Origin: Sporisorium sorghi
Lineage: Eukaryota; Basidiomycota; Ustilaginomycetes; Ustilaginales; Ustilaginaceae
Direction of reading: 5' to 3'
NCBI GenBank assembly: GCA_023212695.1
Contig: JALCCG010000370.1
Coordinates: 1-18,205, forward strand
DNA: 18,205 nucleotides
Shown: in pieces, positions 7,561 through 15,759 of the stretch
Position numbering within the stretch: position 1 is the first letter of the stretch
Layout of the letters: every line of letters starts with the position of its first letter
Notes under the pieces: model-generated
Database searches by the model: none
Told to the model about the DNA's origin: nothing
The model's input: only the letters and a program-made list of their open reading frames with translations
Made by a program: the position numbers and the translations under genes

Positions 7561-8142
7561 ATGACACCCGCGAGCCAGTCCACGCGCAACATCGTCGTCG
7601 TAGGCGGCGGCATCGTCGGCTCCAGCATCGCCTACTACCTCTCGCGCGCAGCGTCGCGAGCTGCTACCAAAATCACGCTGATCGAAGCTTCGTCTGGCGC
7701 CTGGTCCCGGAGCATCAGGCAAGGCTGGCGGCTTTCTCGCTCTCGACTGGCACGGTGCTGCAACAGCAAGCCTGGCTGAGTTGAGCTATAAGCTGCACCG
7801 CCAACTCGCTGACCAGGATGGCGGACACGAGAAATGGGGATATCGAGAGGTAGAGACGTGGCAGGTCAATGTCGATTCGAACTTGAAGGGCAGATCGAAG
7901 AAGTCAGACTCGGCCATCAGCTGGCTCGATCAGGACATCGTGCGCTCTACATCGAATATGGGCGGTGGCGGTACGACGGCATCGCACATCGTAATAGACC
8001 TGACATGGTCGCCTCTCGTGATTGTGCTAGACTCGAACAGAACCGTGTTTGACAAGCGCCTTTTTGCTTGTGCGCTTGCAAATCATCGTATGCAATCGAG
8101 GGAACGTGGTCAACGGCCATTGTTCAAGCCAAGCCAGAAAAA
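7561..8142 (+). pseudogene. Tda3-like FAD-dependent oxidoreductase, decayed
   Basis: The ATG at 7561 starts a good N-terminus with the dinucleotide-binding GxGxxG (NIVVVGGGIVGSSIAYYLSR, then KITLIEAS). The frame then breaks near 7695. The next frame carries GASGKAGGFLALDWHGAATA and SLAELSYKLHRQLADQDGG, then EKWGYREVETWQV and finally DIVRSTSNMGGGGTTA, ending its similarity near 7985. A third frame at about 8086-8142 has IEGTWSTAIVQAKP, which resembles the 'GPWT' FAD-site region. GASGKAGG, W.YR..ET and GG..TTAQ are the landmarks of yeast Tda3 (YHR009C) and fungal relatives in the DAO superfamily, normally some 400-520 residues. Two frame changes, about 100 or more missing residues between GGGGTTA and GTW, and loss of everything after that show a pseudogene. 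The breaks are not at homopolymers, so sequencing error is an unlikely cause. Confidence 0.75.
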
Positions 8143-8966
8143 GCTAAGAAACCGCGGTCGAGAAGCCGAGAGAGGCACAAATCGACTGTTCTCCAAATTC
8201 GAATTTTCGGTGCAGCCGCCGCGCCAAAGCAAAGAGAGAGAGACGTCGGCTCGTTTAGAGAAGAGTCCTTGCTCTTCCGCATCGGTCAGTGTAGACGTGG
8301 TTCCGCGTTCGATTTGTCGGATTCGCTGATCCGATGAACAGCGACGGTTCTCTGAGGACTTTATTGAATGATGCTCAACTTGCGAGGGATATGAGCAGAA
8401 GAGAAGGCGGCGTCTTGACCCGCGGTGGCAACAAGCTCAAAAAAAAAGGCCAAGCCGCTGCAAAAGTGAGACGGGAGCAGGAAGGTGGCCACGCCTCGTA
8501 TACTCGGAATTTGGCAGGGGAATTCGAGTTACCAGGCGTGGCCACACTTTGGATTTTTTTTGGATTTTTTTTTTTTTCTTGAATTTTCCAGCCTGTATTT
8601 TCTCCAAGCTACCATCATCAATTCGAACCCCCTTCAACTTACAGGGCTGCAATTTTTCCGTAAGTTAAAAAGTGTCATGGATCCTGTCAATTTCTGGTAA
8701 TTCCCTTCTCCGCTCTGCCGCTCTTGCGTGACCAAAGAGCAACAAGAAGAAAAAAAAAAAATTCTCCTTGCCGCTCGTTTCTTGGGCGCAACACGAAGAA
8801 ACACAAAATCACAGACGTTGTCGCCGGGCCATCCGAACGCCACTGGGAGCTGATGCTTCTGCTGCTGCTGTGTTGCCTGCAGCAAGTGCTTCTCCTCGTC
8901 CTCATCCCCTCATCCTCTGTTGATTTGCCCGTTCTTTGCAGACAGTCACTTCGAGCCTAAGAGTGG
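8143..8966. other. Intergenic: relic tail, hairpin and transporter upstream region
   Basis: After the last recognisable piece of the Tda3-like relic, no coding similarity is seen on either strand. The region contains a strong inverted repeat (8485-8545), a broken T tract (about 8555-8578), a 13-nt A run (about 8750-8762) and CTGCTGCTG/CTCCTC short repeats near 8850-8910. The part next to 9098 is presumably the distal promoter of the transporter. Confidence 0.5.
8485..8545. repeat. 61-bp imperfect inverted repeat (hairpin)
   Basis: The arms GTGGCCACGCCT (8485-8496) and AGGCGTGGCCAC (8534-8545) are perfect reverse complements. Pairing continues inward with one mismatch and two single-base bulges (GTA, ACTCG and AATT blocks), giving about 24 base pairs around a loop of roughly nine bases (about 8512-8520). 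No target-site duplication is evident at the edges. It could be a structured RNA element, a tiny MITE core or a paired protein-binding site; the sequence alone does not decide. Confidence 0.75.
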
Positions 8967-9097
8967 AAAAAAAAAAAAAAAAAAAAAAAAAAGAGTCGGA
9001 GTTCCGCCTTGATAAATAAATAGTCTCCTTCGACTGATCTTGCTCTCCTCTCCCCTCTCGCTCCCTCTACCACCACCTCCTCCTTCGCTCTGACACC
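8967..9097 (+). promoter_or_regulatory. Proximal promoter and leader of the MFS transporter
   Basis: An A26 tract (8967-8992) is followed by a TATA-like GATAAATAAATAG (about 9010-9022) and then a long pyrimidine-rich leader (CTCTCCTCTCCCCTCTCGCT and similar) up to ACACCATG. This arrangement, with a homopolymer, an AT box and a CT-rich leader, is typical of strongly transcribed fungal genes and agrees with the strongly C-biased codon use downstream. It is assigned by position and composition only. Confidence 0.6.
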
Positions 9098-11089
9098 ATG
9101 TCCGAGCCTCATACCGAGATGGTCTCCACCTCGGCCTCCAGCAATGCTGGCGAGACCCAGTCCTCCACCTCGACCCCCGTCTCGAACGATCGGCTCCCCT
9201 CTGGTCCCAACGCTGCTCAGGCGCACGTCCTCGACGAGACCCTCTTCCCCGCCGACTCGTACACCTCCGACACAAAGACCTACTGGGCCGACCTGCCCTT
9301 CTGGGAAAAGACCAAGTGGATCAACAGCCAGTCCAACGCAGAGGCACGTCGCGAGCTCGGCGAGATCGGCCGCATGTTCAAGCGCGACCCTCTCTCGCCC
9401 ATCCGCGCCTACTTTGGCAACTACGTCGTCACCGGTCTCGGTCTCTTCGTGGAAGGATACACGCTGTTCTCGATCGGAAACCTCTCGCCTCTGTTCAAGG
9501 CTGTCTGGCCTCAGTGCTGGAAGAACCACCGTGATTGTAACGAGGACTGGCTCCGTGCCATCGACTACCTCGAGATCGTCGGTATCATTGTCGGGCAGAT
9601 CCTCGTCGGTGTCGAGGGTGACTGGATCGGTCGTCGCTTCGGTATGGTGCAGGATGCGCTCATCATGACGCTCGGCTCGGTTATGCTGACCGCTATGTGG
9701 GGCACCTCGCTCAACGGCTGGATCATCTGCTATGCCTGGTCCGTGTTCATCTACGGTATTGGTGTCGGCGGTGAATACCCCATGACTTCGACGCGTGCCA
9801 TGGAGGGTACGGGCACAGGTCGTGCTGCTACCACGGGTGACCGTATGCACCGTGGTCGCAAGGTGGCTCTGTCGTTCCTCATGCAGGGTTGGGGTCAGCT
9901 CGCCAATCAGGCCGTGCTCATTATTGGTCTGCTCATCTTCCACGGATCGCTCCAGGCGCCCTACTCCAAGACGGCGACGCAGTGGACCTTTCGTGTCCAG
10001 TTCGGCATGATCGCCGCGTTCACGCTCCACCTCGCCTACATCCGATACTACCGCATGAAGTATCAGGACGCTGCGCTCAACAAGGCCAAGAAGCGCCTCA
10101 ACACGTCGGGCTACGATGTTCAGTCGCTCAAGCTCTCGCTCCGTCACTACTGGCACCGTCTCGTCGGCACTGCCGGTGGCTGGTTCGCCAATGACTTTTT
10201 CTTCTACGGCAACAAGATTTTCTCGGGCATTTTCATCAACATCATCACGGGCAACCGTGGCGGTTTGGAGACGACGTGGCTGTACAACCTGTACAACATC
10301 ATCTGCTCGCTCGGCGGTTACTACATGGCTGCGCTGCTGATCGACCACAAGCAGTACGGCCGCAAGTGGATGCAGGCCAATGGGTTCATTGCCGACTTTA
10401 TCCTGTTCATCATTGGAGCTGCGCTGTTTGGGCCCTTGACCAAGCCCGGTGGCGGTGTCAAGGCGTTCCAGGCGATCTACTTTATGTCGTCGTTCTTCAA
10501 CCAGTTCGGGCCCAACTCGACGACGTTCCTGCTGGCGGCCGAGGTGTTCCCCGCCTCGATCCGCGCCACGTCGCACGGTGTCTCGGCGGCGGTGGGCAAG
10601 CTCGGCGCGCTCGCTCCGGCGATCTTGTACAACTACATCAACAACCACACCAAGTTCTGGGTGGTCTCGTGGTTCGGCCTGCTCGGGTGGGTGCTCACCA
10701 TGGTCTTTATCCCGGACACGACGGGGTTGGATCTGCGCGAGCAGGAGCGCTACTGGGAGTGTGTTGTGCAGGGCCGCGAGCAGGATTACCACGGTGTGGC
10801 GATCCACCCGCGTCACTTGTCGTTCTACGAGAGGGTTGTGTTGAAGCGCCATCGGTACTACGATCCCGAGCTCGACCGTCAGCAGAAGGTCGCGGAGCTC
10901 GAGGCGCTCTTCCACTCGAGCAAGAACGAGAAGGGCCTAGATGACTTTCCTGCGGACGATATGGAGGCGGACTTGCAGCTGTACTTCCAGTCGCTGGCGG
11001 ATGCGCAGGGTGCGGGGAAGAAGTTGGGGCAGCAGCAGCCCGAGGTCCAGCACCCGTCCAAGTTGGCTGAGATCGAGAGGAGGTTGTGA
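9098..11089 (+). CDS. MFS phosphate / glycerophosphodiester transporter (Pho84/Git1-like)
   Basis: The 663-residue protein has about 12 hydrophobic segments (first near 108-128, last near 522-540), a cytosolic N-terminus of about 105 residues and a long C-terminal tail of about 120. Family landmarks are the MFS loop motif GDWIGRRFG (174-182), IGVGGEYPMTSTRA (221-234), WFANDFFFYGNKIFSGIF (362-379) and FGPNSTTFLLAAEVFPASIR (470-489), followed by ATSHGVSAAVGKLGA. These match the phosphate:H+ symporter family of Pho84 and Git1: a proton-coupled plasma-membrane importer of inorganic phosphate or glycerophospho-compounds. GGEYP in place of Pho84's GGDYP, and the ND in the WF..D segment, leave the substrate open. 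Codons end mostly in C early in the gene, suggesting high expression. The context ACACCATGTCC and the fit of the N-terminus support the start at 9098. Confidence 0.9.
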   Translation: MSEPHTEMVSTSASSNAGETQSSTSTPVSNDRLPSGPNAAQAHVLDETLFPADSYTSDTKTYWADLPFWEKTKWINSQSNAEARRELGEIGRMFKRDPLSPIRAYFGNYVVTGLGLFVEGYTLFSIGNLSPLFKAVWPQCWKNHRDCNEDWLRAIDYLEIVGIIVGQILVGVEGDWIGRRFGMVQDALIMTLGSVMLTAMWGTSLNGWIICYAWSVFIYGIGVGGEYPMTSTRAMEGTGTGRAATTGDRMHRGRKVALSFLMQGWGQLANQAVLIIGLLIFHGSLQAPYSKTATQWTFRVQFGMIAAFTLHLAYIRYYRMKYQDAALNKAKKRLNTSGYDVQSLKLSLRHYWHRLVGTAGGWFANDFFFYGNKIFSGIFINIITGNRGGLETTWLYNLYNIICSLGGYYMAALLIDHKQYGRKWMQANGFIADFILFIIGAALFGPLTKPGGGVKAFQAIYFMSSFFNQFGPNSTTFLLAAEVFPASIRATSHGVSAAVGKLGALAPAILYNYINNHTKFWVVSWFGLLGWVLTMVFIPDTTGLDLREQERYWECVVQGREQDYHGVAIHPRHLSFYERVVLKRHRYYDPELDRQQKVAELEALFHSSKNEKGLDDFPADDMEADLQLYFQSLADAQGAGKKLGQQQPEVQHPSKLAEIERRL

Positions 11090-11295
11090 GCCGTGTGGGG
11101 GACGGTGGACGTGGAACACTTTGCTAGAGTTTTAATGTTCATATGAATCTAATTGCATGCTACGTCTTTGGAAAGAGTGCGGTTCGAGAAGGGCAGGTGT
11201 GTGGGGGGGGTTGTGTTCAGAGTCGGTGTTGATTGCAAGTTGTGTGACGGGCGGTGCGAAATGAGTATGAACTTCGCGCTGGCAGTGCTACATAT

Positions 11296-11317
11296 TAGAT
11301 AGGTTTTAGATAGGTTT
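11296..11317. repeat. Tandem 11-bp duplication
   Basis: AGATAGGTTTT occurs twice back to back just before the first near-palindrome. It is short, and no function can be assigned. Confidence 0.6.
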
Positions 11318-11325
11318 TGGTGCAC

Positions 11326-11501
11326 GAGCCGCGTACTCGGCTCGCGATCCTCCTGCAGATCTGACCTGAGATCGCTTATCGCCTAGCCAGATCATGCATC
11401 GGGGAGGTAGATCTCATCCGAAAGCCGAGCTGTGTCGATGAGCTGCGTACCTGGCTCCAAACCACCTCCTGCGCTCGCCTAATGAGCTGCGTACGCGGCT
11501 C
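11326..11501. repeat. Three copies of an 18-bp near-palindrome
   Basis: GAGCCGCGTACTCGGCTC (11326-11343), GAGCTGCGTACCTGGCTC (11440-11457) and GAGCTGCGTACGCGGCTC (11484-11501) share the consensus GAGCYGCGTACNYGGCTC, centred on GTAC. Each is nearly its own reverse complement. Start-to-start spacings are 114 and 44 bp, so this is not a regular tandem array. Dyad symmetry suits binding of a dimeric protein, or these may be remnants of a larger repeat. Confidence 0.75.
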
Positions 11502-12003
11502 GAGTGGTGCACCAGAACCTGTCTATTCGCACCCAAAGTCGATCCAGACACTACAGAACTACGGTAGCCGACATGGTAGCAGGTTACAGCGGTTGGATTC
11601 GCTTGGGCTACTGGAGGGCGATTATCGGACACGCGTTCGATTCCTTGGGTGTGCACTGACTTTCTCGAAAGGCAAAAGGCGGGCGGTAAAAAGTTGGCTT
11701 GGCTGACGCATCTAGGCTCTAGGTCAAGTATGCATGACTTTTCCCCTCCGGCATAGGCGCGTGTAAGGGCATCGTCGATCCTGGTAAGATCTTCCTTCGC
11801 GTTGCAAGCACACTCATTGATTCTCTAACCCTTGAGACTCTGGCTCCAGCGAAGTAACTCCAAGCTTTCAAACAGGCGCAGGCCCGATGGCAATGCCGCT
11901 CGGCGCACACTTCCAGGATTGTGTGCAGAGCTGCGAGAGGGCAGCGCCTGCGTTAGGTTCATTAAGAAAAAAAATTTCTGCTTCTTTTTTACGGCTTTTT
12001 TTC

Positions 12004-12007
<4 letters not shown>

Positions 12008-12035
<28 letters not shown>
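12008..12035. repeat. T28 homopolymer tract
   Basis: An uninterrupted run of 28 T within the convergent intergenic region, preceded by smaller T runs (about 11986-12002). Unlike the other long tracts here it has no coding start near it on either strand. Confidence 0.9.
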
Positions 12036-12362
12036 GCCGGCAACGCTAAAGATTGATCCTTGTTGCTGGCTTGTCTGCTTGCACACTAGATGCTGCCCAC
12101 GCATGTCGAGTCTGCGATGAGGTGTCACTGATGGCGACGACAAAGACGGACTGAATGAGCTCCCTGAGTCTACAGCTGTTCAACGGTCTTCACTTGCCCG
12201 CGGCGCCCCATCAAAGTGAGGTCAACAGAACCTTGACACTCACCTGCATCACACTCACTGCCGACCCTCTGCACACACACCGTCCACACTCGAACAAACA
12301 TCATTGTGGGTCAACATCAACGTGACCTGTTCGAACATTGCATTGAATGACTCCGATTTTCG

Positions 12363-14966
12363 CTACGTAGACGCAATGGCGGCAGCAGATGCACCCTCCT
12401 GCGCCAAACTCGAGTCGTACAGGGGCGAGCCCGACGCTCCAGCAGCATCCGCAGCACCGTTATGCATGCACCTCGAATCCGAGTTGCCGATCGACGGCAG
12501 TGCATTGCTCGACGGCGACTTGGCCACCGACCCTGCTCCACCCGTGCTGCTGCTACCACTCGCAAGCTTGCCAATGTACCAACTGGGCACCCAGCCCCTC
12601 GCATGCCCCTCGCGCTCCTGCACGCAATACGACCAGTGGTTGTAGCGCTTAAACACACGCAGCCGCTCGTCCTTGCGCAGATCCAGGTCGCCCTCGGCAC
12701 TCTGGTAGTCCATCAGCATCACCCCAGGCGTGCTGGTGCTCGTAATCAGCGCCGGCGGGATCGACGCGCGCTTCGCATCCATCTGCGCTCCCCCACTCGC
12801 CAACACGGTCGGCGTGCTCGGGTTCGAAATCGTACTCGGCCCCGTACGCATATGCGACAGGCCCACCTCGGCATCCACAATGCTGCTCAGCGGCCGACTC
12901 GTCTCCAGCAAACACCCTGCTGGCACCCAACCGGACGCATACTCCGCACGGTAGCTCGAGTAGGTCACACTGTCATCCTCGCCCGACGAACTCGCCTCGT
13001 TGGCTGGCACGCTGTACACCACATCGCCCGCACCGTCGCGCTTGGCATCCCTCTGCACGATCCACCACCCTTTCGCCTTGTTGATCACGACAAAGGTGTC
13101 GCCGACGTTGACGTCAAACTCGTCGTCGCGCTCGGGCATGTACGGGTAGATGGCTACAGCGTAGGTCCTCGCGACCTTGTTGCGTTCGGGCAAGTCGGCA
13201 GCCGGACCCACTTCGACGGGGTTTGCGGCGTTGGTGACGAGCGCACCCGGCGGTGGCGTGCCGGCAATGATGCGACGTCGATCGGCACGCGGCGCGGCAC
13301 GCTTCTTGGTGGGAGATCCTCCGCCGCCACCGCCATTGTCGCGCTCTTGCAGCTTGGAAGCGGCTTTTGCCTCGGCAATCGCGATGGGAGACTTGACGTC
13401 GCGGATGTGGCGAAGCATAAACACGGGGCTCTGTTCGTTCTCCTTGAGCTTCTGGAAGAGCAGCAGGGGCTTTTCGTCGTAGCTGAGACATCGTTCGGTC
13501 TTGCCGTAGCAGATGAAGAGCGCATACTTGCGCCAGTCGTCGTTGATCTTGTACTTTTTGAGCGCGGCGGGCAACACCTTGTAGCATGGATCGTCGAGCG
13601 TGACGCGGAACGACTTGTAGGGGTTGCTGTCCGAGGAACCACTGTTGGCGGCTGCGGCTGCAGAAGCAGAGGCCGACGACGACGAGGAGCCCGAGCCCGA
13701 GCCCGAGGCTGGGGCGACGGCCAACTTGGGACTGGGCTCGGCCACAGCGGGTGCAGATGCGTCCTTGCGATTGTCTCTTTCGATTGCAGCCGTGTTGCTG
13801 GCGGCTGTGCTCGCTGAATTCGCGCTGTTCGCGCCGTTGTTCGCAAATGGAGATGTGCTGGACGACAAAGCGGTAGCTGCGCCCAGTGAGCCTGCGCGAG
13901 GTCGGGAAGGGCCTGCTGCTTCGGGTTGTGCAAGCGAGTTTTGGTGTGCGAGTCGACGCGTCGGACTGACCATGGAGGCGGAACCGGCACTCAGAGGTTG
14001 CTGCTGATGCTGCTGCTGATGCTGCTGCTGATGCTGCTGCTGATGCTGCTGCTGCAAAGGTAGCTGATGCGGGAAGCCTGGCTGGGATCCTAGTGATGTG
14101 GGAGTTGCCGAATGCGTAGACTGCGTCGGCGAGAGGTCACCCGCTGCAGCTGCGTTTGCGTTGGAAGAGCTGGAAGCAGCGTACGACTGTGCAGCGGTGG
14201 TGGTGGGCGTCATGGGCGAGTTGCCGCTGATGCTGTCCGATCTGGCCGAGTTGACGGTGGCGGGCTTGAAGCCGCTCATGGCATGGCTGGCGTGGCCGGC
14301 GGCGGGATAAGTGAAGCCGGTTCGAGTGGGAGAGACGAGGCCGGCAAAGTTGCGAGAAGTCGGGGATTCCATGGGCAAGCTCGAGGCGGCGGTGGAAGCA
14401 AGGTCCGAGTTGGATGCAAAGCCCGACATCGAGTTGGCGCTGCTCTCGGAAGAGTGATGCGAATGGAGCGAGTTGGAGACCAGAGTGATGGGGGTATCGA
14501 TCGAGTGCGCCTTGACACCGACGTGTCTTGCTACGGATGCCATGTCCTGTTGAAAGCGTGCGAGGTAGTCGGCAAGTCTTAGGATCTGTGATTCTAGGAG
14601 ACGGATGCGATCGTCTCGTTGACGGAGCGCAGTGGCCATGTGAGCGGTGGACAGCCAAGTGGATGCATGCTCCTGGGCTTCGACGGATTTAGGGACCCAG
14701 TCGCCTTGCTGGATCGGGATGCCATATTGCTGTTTGAGACGATAAATGGCCGAGAGGAGCGCGAGACGCTGACCGATGGTGACGACGCCAATGTCCTTGA
14801 GAGCCTCGTCGTCGAGGAGGACGAGGACATCGCCCGAGATGCCATTGGACTTGAAGTCTCTGGCGTATTTGGAGAGACCGACGGTGGAGAGCCAATCGAC
14901 GACCTGCTGTTCTGACCACTTGTTGACGTGGATCGTCGGCGATGACTTTGGGCTGTGTGAGGACAT
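12363..14966 (-). CDS. ubc2: Ubc2/Ste50-type MAPK-cascade adaptor (SAM, RA, two SH3)
   Basis: The 867-residue protein has, in order: a SAM domain (about 15-78; WSEQQVVDWLSTVGLSKYAR, then GDVLVLLDDEALKDIGV); a short helical region (about 105-145); a long Ser/Ala-rich linker with a (QQQH)n tract (about 305-323) and several SP sites; a Ras-association domain (about 449-523; FRVTLDDPCYKVLPAALKKY and CLSYDEKPLLLFQKL); a first SH3 (about 600-689; YAVAIYPYMPERDDEFDVNV, WWIVQRD, GWVPAGCLL) with about 30 extra residues in one loop; and a second SH3 (about 746-802; MDYQSAEGDLDLRKDERLRV, GWVPSWYIGKL). Ste50 of yeast has only SAM and RA. The added SH3 pair is the mark of Ubc2 in Ustilago maydis, a cytoplasmic adaptor upstream of the pheromone/filamentation MAPK cascade needed for mating response, filamentous growth and virulence. 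The start at 14966 gives a complete SAM domain. No pheromone-response element was seen in the upstream region. Confidence 0.93.
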   Translation of the reverse strand: MSSHSPKSSPTIHVNKWSEQQVVDWLSTVGLSKYARDFKSNGISGDVLVLLDDEALKDIGVVTIGQRLALLSAIYRLKQQYGIPIQQGDWVPKSVEAQEHASTWLSTAHMATALRQRDDRIRLLESQILRLADYLARFQQDMASVARHVGVKAHSIDTPITLVSNSLHSHHSSESSANSMSGFASNSDLASTAASSLPMESPTSRNFAGLVSPTRTGFTYPAAGHASHAMSGFKPATVNSARSDSISGNSPMTPTTTAAQSYAASSSSNANAAAAGDLSPTQSTHSATPTSLGSQPGFPHQLPLQQQHQQQHQQQHQQQHQQQPLSAGSASMVSPTRRLAHQNSLAQPEAAGPSRPRAGSLGAATALSSSTSPFANNGANSANSASTAASNTAAIERDNRKDASAPAVAEPSPKLAVAPASGSGSGSSSSSASASAAAAANSGSSDSNPYKSFRVTLDDPCYKVLPAALKKYKINDDWRKYALFICYGKTERCLSYDEKPLLLFQKLKENEQSPVFMLRHIRDVKSPIAIAEAKAASKLQERDNGGGGGGSPTKKRAAPRADRRRIIAGTPPPGALVTNAANPVEVGPAADLPERNKVARTYAVAIYPYMPERDDEFDVNVGDTFVVINKAKGWWIVQRDAKRDGAGDVVYSVPANEASSSGEDDSVTYSSYRAEYASGWVPAGCLLETSRPLSSIVDAEVGLSHMRTGPSTISNPSTPTVLASGGAQMDAKRASIPPALITSTSTPGVMLMDYQSAEGDLDLRKDERLRVFKRYNHWSYCVQEREGHARGWVPSWYIGKLASGSSSTGGAGSVAKSPSSNALPSIGNSDSRCMHNGAADAAGASGSPLYDSSLAQEGASAAAIAST
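13999..14055 (-). repeat. 12-bp coding microsatellite (Gln-Gln-Gln-His)n in ubc2
   Basis: CTGCTGCTGATG on the plus strand repeats about four and a half times and reads QQQH on the coding strand. Its 12-bp period keeps the frame when copy number changes, so the length is likely to vary between strains. It lies in the low-complexity linker between the SAM and RA domains. Confidence 0.85.
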
Positions 14967-15759
14967 TTTGGCGAAGGGTGGTTCCGTGTGATGCTGGATC
15001 TAGCAAGTGATGTTCAAGGGGATCGATCAATGAAAGCGGGCTCCATCTTGATTGCGATGCGATGGGATGCGAGGGCGGAGTGGAGTCGAATGGTGGTGGT
15101 GAATGAAAAGAATGAGCGATGTCGTTTGCCTTTTCGTCGACAATCTGAGACGGCGAAAGCGAGCGCAAAAGACGGTCAATCGAGCTGCGAGTATTTCCAG
15201 CTCAGCTCTTTCCAATGGCAGCAGCAGCAAAGGCTGAGTCAATCGATCGAGCAAGCTGACTGAGACGCAGATGAAACAAGATGGAAGAGCCGATGTGCAA
15301 AGTGGTGATGAGCGGATGACAGGTTTCGGACAAGGCGAGAAATCAATCCCCCAAATTGCAGTTCGCAGGGCAAGGAAGCCAAACGCGACAAGCAACTCTC
15401 GGTCAGCTGCTGCTCCTGCTGCTCCTGCTGCACCCTGAATTGCGCGCTCTTCCTCTGCTCTCTCAACTCGGGCCATCCGGCGCCATTTCCCACACGCGTC
15501 TTGCTCTCTCTCGCTCGCTCACCTTTGAAAATTGACTCTCTCGGTAAGGCCTCATGACCGTTAATTTATTCAACTGCTTCTAGCCGCCGTCGATTGATGC
15601 GACCAACAAACACGCGCTCACTCAAGGGTCTAGGACACAAGCCACACACTCGACCTCTGACCGCAGCCAGAACCTTCTGAGCAAAACATCCGTAGAAAAC
15701 AGCGGTTGCTTTGCGCTCTTCTTCTCGTCTCGACCCCATTACGAACAGAACTACATAAG
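14967..15759. promoter_or_regulatory. Upstream region of ubc2 and 3' region of the Rsc9-like gene
   Basis: 793 bp between the ubc2 start and the stop of the upstream gene on the same strand. It should carry the ubc2 promoter and leader, proximal to 14967, and the 3' untranslated region of the Rsc9-like gene near 15759. It includes a CTGCTGCTCCTGCTGCTCCTG microsatellite near 15407-15430 and TCTCTCTCGCTCGCTC near 15506-15520. No exact ACAAAGGGA pheromone-response element was noticed by eye. No coding similarity was seen on either strand. Confidence 0.5.

Larger units (their letters stand above)
11090..12362. other. Convergent intergenic region, transporter / ubc2
   Basis: 1.27 kb between two converging stop codons. 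No open frame has recognisable content and no tRNA could be folded by eye. It contains the transporter 3' region (AATGTTCATATGAATCTAATT about 40 bp after the stop), a G8 run near 11204-11211, a tandem AGATAGGTTTT duplication (about 11296-11317), three 18-bp near-palindromes (11326-11501) and a T28 tract (12008-12035). Its size is unusual for a tail-to-tail gap in this compact region, where CENP-A/Nup53 has 233 bp, so it may hold a non-coding gene or a decayed insertion. Confidence 0.6.

Noticed and set aside
7781..8329. Independent 182-residue gene starting MSYKLHRQL
   Set aside because: The residues just before this ATG in the same frame (GASGKAGGFLALDWHG) belong to the same oxidoreductase family, so this is an internal piece of the Tda3-like relic.
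8957..10915. 652-codon open frame on the minus strand, antisense to the transporter
   Set aside because: It mirrors the strongly biased codons of the plus-strand gene, shows no domain, hydrophobic pattern or family motif, and begins inside the transporter, whose 12 membrane segments and motifs are unmistakable.
11326..11501. CRISPR-like repeat array
   Set aside because: There are only three 18-bp sites with unequal spacing (114 and 44 bp) in a eukaryotic chromosome, and no cas genes.
11628..11670. tRNA-like T-loop (GTTCGATTCC)
   Set aside because: The flanking bases do not form a five-base T stem, and no matching acceptor, D or anticodon arms could be laid out upstream.
12462..13817. 451-codon open frame on the plus strand, antisense to ubc2
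   Set aside because: The translation is Arg/His/Val-rich with no recognisable motif. The minus strand here encodes the clear RA and SH3 domains.
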